From NCBI GenBank assembly GCA_951394045.1, contig OX595997.1:1426001-1490000 (forward strand): a stretch of DNA of 64,000 nt, given 5' to 3'. Of the stretch, positions 59,646 through 64,000 are shown in pieces; the stretch's first letter is position 1; the number at the start of each line of letters is the position of its first letter. The DNA comes from Nitzschia sp. DOCU1 (Eukaryota; Bacillariophyta; Bacillariophyceae; Bacillariales; Bacillariaceae). The notes under the pieces are model-generated. The model made no database searches and was not told the origin of the DNA. It saw only the letters and a list, made by a program, of their open reading frames with translations. The position numbers and the translations under genes are program-made.

Positions 59646-60674
59646 ATGATTGTCACTTCGATGCAGCGCCCACCACCAGAAAGTAACCGTCGCCTCGAGC
59701 TAATGCAACTAGCTGGCGCCGGCGGTAGATATCCTCTAGTACTCGCGAGCATGATGCATTATGGTTATGACTCTGCTAGACAAAGCGGCATCCCACACGG
59801 GAGGGGGCTTCGTATACCATCCACAGTCCATTCCACCGTGACGTATCCGCGTTCGAACCTCGTTGGAGAAGGGGGTACTTCTGCTACTAGTAGCTTGTAC
59901 TTCCCCCTGACCAGATTGGCTGCAGCGACTGCTGTAGCCTCTTCTCCTTTCTTGCAGTACACCCCCCCGGCAATGTTTTCGGTCACAGGTGAATTGGTTC
60001 ACAGCACTGGGCGGGGGCTGAACTATGTTGACTCCAACAGAAAGCCAGTTCCAGTGCGCATGTCCTCCTCGGATGAGCACGCTGAAGAAGCCGTAATACT
60101 ACTAGACCCCATCTCGCACAAGCAAGAGTTACAGGAACAATATGATCGTGAAGACGAGCTTCCAGAAAACTTCAAGCCCGGACCGAACTCGGTAATTATT
60201 GGGCGCAAGAAGAACTGCTACACCTCGATGGGCAATCTGAGGTTGCGTGATATCTGCTTGATGCAGCTTCCGGCCTACTCCAAGTGTGGAAAGAAGAAGG
60301 ACAAGTCAGAGATTGTAACGGCGATTGTCAAGCTGATCAGGGACTCTTGCCCCAAAAGGCGAGGAGCTTTCGTGAAGAGAGCATCTAACGGAAGGTGGCT
60401 CGAGGTGAAAGATGTGGTTGCTCGGGAGCGAGTTGCTAGTATCTTTCGAGACTTTCTTCATGAGCAGTATCGGAGTAGCAGCAAGTCAAAGGTTGCGAAA
60501 CGCCGAGAAAAGAGAACTGCTCAATTCGGAAAGACTACCTCTCCGCGACACGCCAAGGAAAAAGGAGATGGGGACCGGGAAAGGGGCGAGGAGGAAGAGG
60601 GAGACTCTGAATCCGACGCAATGTCCAAGGAAGGCGCTGACGACAAATCGTGCAATTCGTCGACGCAGTGGTAG
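59646..60674 (+). CDS. DUF6824-type protein
   Basis: 342 residues from ATG 59646 (a second ATG at 59661). The first ~170 residues are low-complexity, without a domain. From ~180: NSVIIGRKKNCYTSMGNLRLRDICLMQLPAYSKC, then KSEIVTAIVKLIRDSCPKRRGAFVKRA...GRWLEVKDVVARERVASIFRD. This matches the diatom-expanded DUF6824 pattern (DVLxGRGxxxxxHxGNxxfRxxxxxxxxxYxxxxxxxKxxxxxxIxxxIRxxGGRFLxxxxxGxWxEVxdexArxKxxxxLR). The first position is a less typical SVIIGRKK. The C-terminal ~60 residues are Lys/Arg- and Glu-rich. DUF6824 proteins are thought to be nuclear, possibly DNA-binding; this is not proven. Confidence 0.72.
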   Translation: MIVTSMQRPPPESNRRLELMQLAGAGGRYPLVLASMMHYGYDSARQSGIPHGRGLRIPSTVHSTVTYPRSNLVGEGGTSATSSLYFPLTRLAAATAVASSPFLQYTPPAMFSVTGELVHSTGRGLNYVDSNRKPVPVRMSSSDEHAEEAVILLDPISHKQELQEQYDREDELPENFKPGPNSVIIGRKKNCYTSMGNLRLRDICLMQLPAYSKCGKKKDKSEIVTAIVKLIRDSCPKRRGAFVKRASNGRWLEVKDVVARERVASIFRDFLHEQYRSSSKSKVAKRREKRTAQFGKTTSPRHAKEKGDGDRERGEEEEGDSESDAMSKEGADDKSCNSSTQW

Positions 60675-61772
60675 AAGTACAAGACGACTGTCCCCGTCGT
60701 CGTCTGCAGCGAGAAAGGCGCTTTGTCTTCGAATATAGCACTACTAGTGCTGCTGGAGTCGACCATCGCGTTGTGGCCAAAGAGCACTGATATTGTCATT
60801 TTTCCTGCAATGGCTAGTAGCGAGTAAAAATTAGCATCATTTTGTAAATATTCACGTAGAGAGTACTACCTATGCTGAGGTACTATACTGGGATCATCAT
60901 CAGCACAAGCAGCAGTACTAAAACCATAAATTGACGTCTATTGAGAGACGGCCCGCCATTAAATCCCTTGTGTGACGATTATGATTGAGTGTGTGGACAG
61001 ACTTTCTAGCATTATGGTACTCACTAACATCAATAACGATCGCCAGCGTAGTACTAGGACGTTGTCGTGTTACTCTTTCACGTTGCCAAGGAAGGACACA
61101 GGGTGCTGGTCGAGTTGCTTGGCTTCGGCGCGTAGTACCCGTGTACCAGGGGAGAACCGTCGTAGCAATAGACGAAAAGACATTGAAGAGATATTGACGA
61201 CTCGTCTCTGTAGTAGCCCTGTGGGATACCAGCCAATCTTCCAGTCGACGAAGAGATAAGAGTGTTGTTTGTTTAGGCCAGTATTGACGGTATAGGAGTG
61301 GCTGACGTTGGTGCCCAACAGGCTACTGCTAACGGCAGCAGTCTTTCATCTACTATTACACCAGTCCAATCCCAACGTGTTCGTCCATTCTGCTCAAAAG
61401 TACCACAAGTTCTTCTTCTTCGGCAACCACGAGTGATTGTGGTGCCCGCTCTATCTTCAACAAACACAGAGTAGTGGCGGTACGCTTTGTCAGGATTGGA
61501 CCTGCAGCATGAGGAGATAAGTTGCACCGAGTCTTCGAGCTACGGCATGATCTGAATCACCGTAAATTAGACCAAATGGGCAGCAGGTAAATCGCCACTA
61601 CGAGTCCGACAGTGTTTGGTCTGGATTGATCGATTTCGCCCAAATGATGAATCTGCTCAATCGTCCGACGACGACGATTTTTAAGTAATTGAATCCTTGA
61701 TTCCATGCGGCTGAAAGCAAAAGAGGGGCTTGTCATTTGCAGCCCCCTTGGCTCGCAACACACTCACAACAA
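60675..61772. other. Intergenic region
   Basis: No supported gene. Minus-strand frames at 61070-61318 and 61273-61527 have no domain. CTAGTAGTGCTG and similar words occur at 60740. Confidence 0.4.
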
Positions 61773-62717
61773 CTAGGCTCTATAGTAAGATTTCTCCGAA
61801 TCGGGCAAAAACGTTTCGGCAATCTTGGCCAGTTCCTCCGCCGTTGGGTGGCATCCAGCGCATTGAGTCATCAACTTTTGGTCCATGGTATCCACGGCAT
61901 TCAAAACTAAAGTGGGTTCCTCCACGATATTGGCGTGTGAACCTCCCCACAAGGTCAAGAGAACGCAACCTTCTCCGTTGGTCGCAGTAAATGACTTGTG
62001 GATGGTACCGACACGATTCACGAGCCATCTGCCTTGGTATAGCGTTCCAAAATGCCATGGTCGTTGACATCCCATCAACGAAGGTCCCTTGACTTTGATA
62101 TTCCCATTCGTCATTGTCGTCGTTGCTGTTTTGTCATCGTTGTTACTACTACTAGGACTCGTTGGTTCAAAGGATTTGGTAAGGACGTTGTCATCATTGT
62201 CTAACCGGATTTCGTGCAATTCTCCCTTGACACAATACACAAGCTCCAGATTGGGATGGGCATGCAAATGAAATTGGCAGCCGGGTGCACAGTCCATCAA
62301 TGCCCATTGGAGATTCCGATGATTGCTCTTTCCGCCGGCTCGAAAGAATTCCACCAAATCATTCTTGTTGATGTCGTCGTCGTCGGGACTTTCCTTGTTG
62401 TTGTTATGAGTCGTTGCCGTTGAGTCATTTGCCGCCGCCTGTTCGGTGAGTTTTGCCCAAGCTTGTTGAATCTTGGCAGAATCGTCGTCGCCATTGTCAT
62501 CCTTCCAAAAGCCGCACTCTTTCAACAATGCTTGACGAGCACATTTTTGCCAGAACGTTGGATCCACCGAAGGAAGTACGTCGGCATATTTGGGCAACAG
62601 CGCTTGGAGCAAAAAGTCGCCCGATGGCCAATCCTGGAGCGACGATCCGTCGGCGGTTGCTGCTGACAAGAGCGGACCTAGCTCTTGGATAATCACACGC
62701 TCTCGTCCTCCCGGCAT
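61773..62717 (-). CDS. Cupin-domain protein
   Basis: 314 residues from ATG 62717. The cupin motif CQFHLHAHPNLELVYCVKGELHEI near residue 150 has the HxH...E...G arrangement of a metal-binding cupin 1 motif (two His, a Glu in the second part), and RPWHFGTLYQGRWLVNRVGTIHKSF supplies the second-motif His. An Asn/Asp-rich insertion (residues ~95-120) and a second one near 185-205 are probably disordered loops. The N-terminal helix pair resembles dioxygenase-type cupins. No signal peptide. Substrate unknown; by fold it could be a dioxygenase or isomerase. Confidence 0.72.
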   Translation of the reverse strand: MPGGRERVIIQELGPLLSAATADGSSLQDWPSGDFLLQALLPKYADVLPSVDPTFWQKCARQALLKECGFWKDDNGDDDSAKIQQAWAKLTEQAAANDSTATTHNNNKESPDDDDINKNDLVEFFRAGGKSNHRNLQWALMDCAPGCQFHLHAHPNLELVYCVKGELHEIRLDNDDNVLTKSFEPTSPSSSNNDDKTATTTMTNGNIKVKGPSLMGCQRPWHFGTLYQGRWLVNRVGTIHKSFTATNGEGCVLLTLWGGSHANIVEEPTLVLNAVDTMDQKLMTQCAGCHPTAEELAKIAETFLPDSEKSYYRA

Positions 62718-63566
62718 GACGATCCCAGGTAGTTACTGACAGTAGCAGTCAATGTCATCGAGAGAGAACAAGTAAAGAGGCCGCCACAAGCTACAGGTAA
62801 CCCCTTCGATGCGTACCAGGTAACTCTTCAGGTGCTTCGCGATCTTTGGAATCGGATGGCGGGTCGTTTCTTCCCGCCAGTTACGTACGAAGGCCAGACT
62901 AGAGCTCGCAATCCTCCATTTACGGAGCGCGAATATGGCGGGAACGTGCGGCCCGGCTCGAAATGCGAGCGCGCGTTGGTTGGTCGCGAAAAGGGACCAT
63001 GGCGGCAGGCAGTACCAGGTACAACTACTGGGCGAAGAAGCGCCGCCCTCTACTAAAGTTACTGCGGTATCATATTGACGATGATGACTTCTATTCCTCT
63101 CACAAGACGTATGTTATGGTTGCCATCACGAACGGTCGGTGACAAGACTTGAGGACGGTAGGCACGAGATTCCGCACGCTGATGCCAGGAGTTCTTGTCC
63201 GACGAATCGAATTTCCACGAGGTTGACAACCGCATTGACACCCTGCAAGCCATGTGTGATCACGTTCCTGACCAGGTAGAGGAATGAAACAAATGAGACT
63301 GCAATACGAAGGCAATATGTCATCCCGCAGGGCGAGCCTTCAGTCGTATCTTGTCGATGAAGAGAGTATCTGCCATGAGATACAATATCAACAGATGAGA
63401 ACACAGGCATCGGAGGCATGATACATGTCAAGGACAACACGAAACGAGCGCCGCAATGTTCTTTGTGACGGCCTTCGGATCCTCCCTTGTACCGACGACA
63501 ACAGTTTCTACTGTTGATTCAGGACCGCCCATTTCATAACAAAATCTTACGAAAACGATCAACAAC
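62718..63566. promoter_or_regulatory. Divergent intergenic region
   Basis: About 850 bp between the cupin gene (minus) and the Fe-S gene (plus). A plus-strand frame at 62832-63056 has no motif. No RNA gene or repeat recognised. Confidence 0.4.
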
Positions 63567-64000
63567 ATGATGGCTAACCCAGGCAGGAGCGGTGATGACA
63601 CTGCTAAACTCGTCACGGTGGAATTCCATGACGATGACAATGGCGAGATTACCACTGTTCAAGTCCCAGAGGGTACAAAAATTACAGAAGCGGCGGCCAA
63701 GGCAGGGGTTCAAATTCCCACTCTTTGTCATCATCCTCGATTGACTCCGGTGGGAAAGTGTGGACTGTGTGCCGTCTCGGTGGAAAATGGGCCGACCCCA
63801 GTTCAATTGGCCTGTTCGACTGCCTGCCGACCCCCAGCTACGGGGGATGCCTTGAAAGTACACGTGCATGGCAAGCAACTGAATAGTTTATCCCATGCCG
63901 CCTTGCAACGAAATTTGGACGCTTCCCTTGTCCACCAAACGGAACGCTTCCAAGCCCGCCACGACTTTGCACCTTGTGGCACTCTGGAAATTGAAGATTT
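63567..64000 (+). CDS. [2Fe-2S] ferredoxin-domain protein, NuoG/[FeFe]-hydrogenase type (partial)
   Basis: Starts at an ATGATG (63567) preceded by an in-frame TAA at 63537 and runs off the window end after 144 codons. After an acidic N-terminus, the sequence TVQVPEGTKITEAAAKAGVQ leads to a cysteine cluster of spacing C-x10-C-x2-C-x14-C (TLC, GKC-GLC, LAC), which is the N-terminal [2Fe-2S] domain of NADH dehydrogenase subunit G, NAD-reducing and [FeFe] hydrogenases, and some formate dehydrogenases. A following HDFAPCGTLEIED may begin the next cluster region. No plastid or mitochondrial presequence is evident, so it may be cytosolic or start in an upstream exon. The class of the catalytic part lies outside the window. 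Confidence 0.75.
   Translation, partial: MMANPGRSGDDTAKLVTVEFHDDDNGEITTVQVPEGTKITEAAAKAGVQIPTLCHHPRLTPVGKCGLCAVSVENGPTPVQLACSTACRPPATGDALKVHVHGKQLNSLSHAALQRNLDASLVHQTERFQARHDFAPCGTLEIED

Overview
The window reads as nuclear DNA of a photosynthetic stramenopile, most likely a (pennate) diatom. Four things point there. (1) Coding regions are single-exon or carry one or two short spliceosomal introns (76-97 bp where I can place them with confidence). (2) Several predicted proteins begin with a signal peptide followed by a Phe at the cleavage point (GF, AF), the mark of targeting into a complex red-derived plastid; one of them is a cytochrome b6f assembly factor of the CCB2/CCB4 type. (3) Families typical of diatoms are present: a DUF6824 protein, single-pass membrane proteins with Pro/Thr/Ser-rich PTxxP/SPS repeats, and a charge-rich HMG-box protein. 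(4) There is no operon structure or Shine-Dalgarno pattern. Gene starts were chosen at ATG; several long frames reach further upstream only through TTG or GTG codons, and those extensions were not used.

Layout. 0-9 kb: a phytyl-ester-synthase-like hydrolase, a kinesin-light-chain-like TPR protein, a DUF2252 protein, a PITH-domain protein and a membrane-anchored alpha/beta hydrolase. 9.8-14.5 kb: a small basic protein, a PT-rich membrane protein with a cytosolic PDZ-like domain, and a class-3 lipase fused to a Cys-rich stalk and a membrane helix. 15-26 kb: a BAF57-like HMG-box protein with internal repeats, an F420-dependent-reductase-like oxidoreductase, an amidohydrolase, a HECT-like protein without the catalytic half, a sulfotransferase-like protein, an AlkD-like protein and an ankyrin-SDR fusion.

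26.4-33 kb is the most unusual part: three tandem paralogous copies of a small, basic, probably plastid-targeted protein, embedded in duplicated flanking DNA with further degenerate copies of the flank. 33-47 kb: a hypothetical protein, a sulfotransferase, a membrane-anchored NYN/PIN-like protein, a two-exon membrane protein, two more single-pass (PT-rich) membrane proteins and the CCB-like factor. 47-63 kb is sparser: a hypothetical conserved protein, a frame broken by stop codons, a BTB-like protein, a repeat-rich gene-poor stretch (53.5-55.7 kb), an EGF/beta-propeller secreted protein, an isocitrate lyase/PEP mutase family enzyme, the DUF6824 protein and a cupin. The window ends inside a gene for a [2Fe-2S] protein of the NuoG/[FeFe]-hydrogenase type.

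The genes do not form a pathway; they lie on both strands in no functional order. Recurrent themes are secreted or membrane proteins, alpha/beta hydrolases (three) and sulfotransferase-like enzymes (two). All assignments come from reading sequence motifs by eye; no database search was run.
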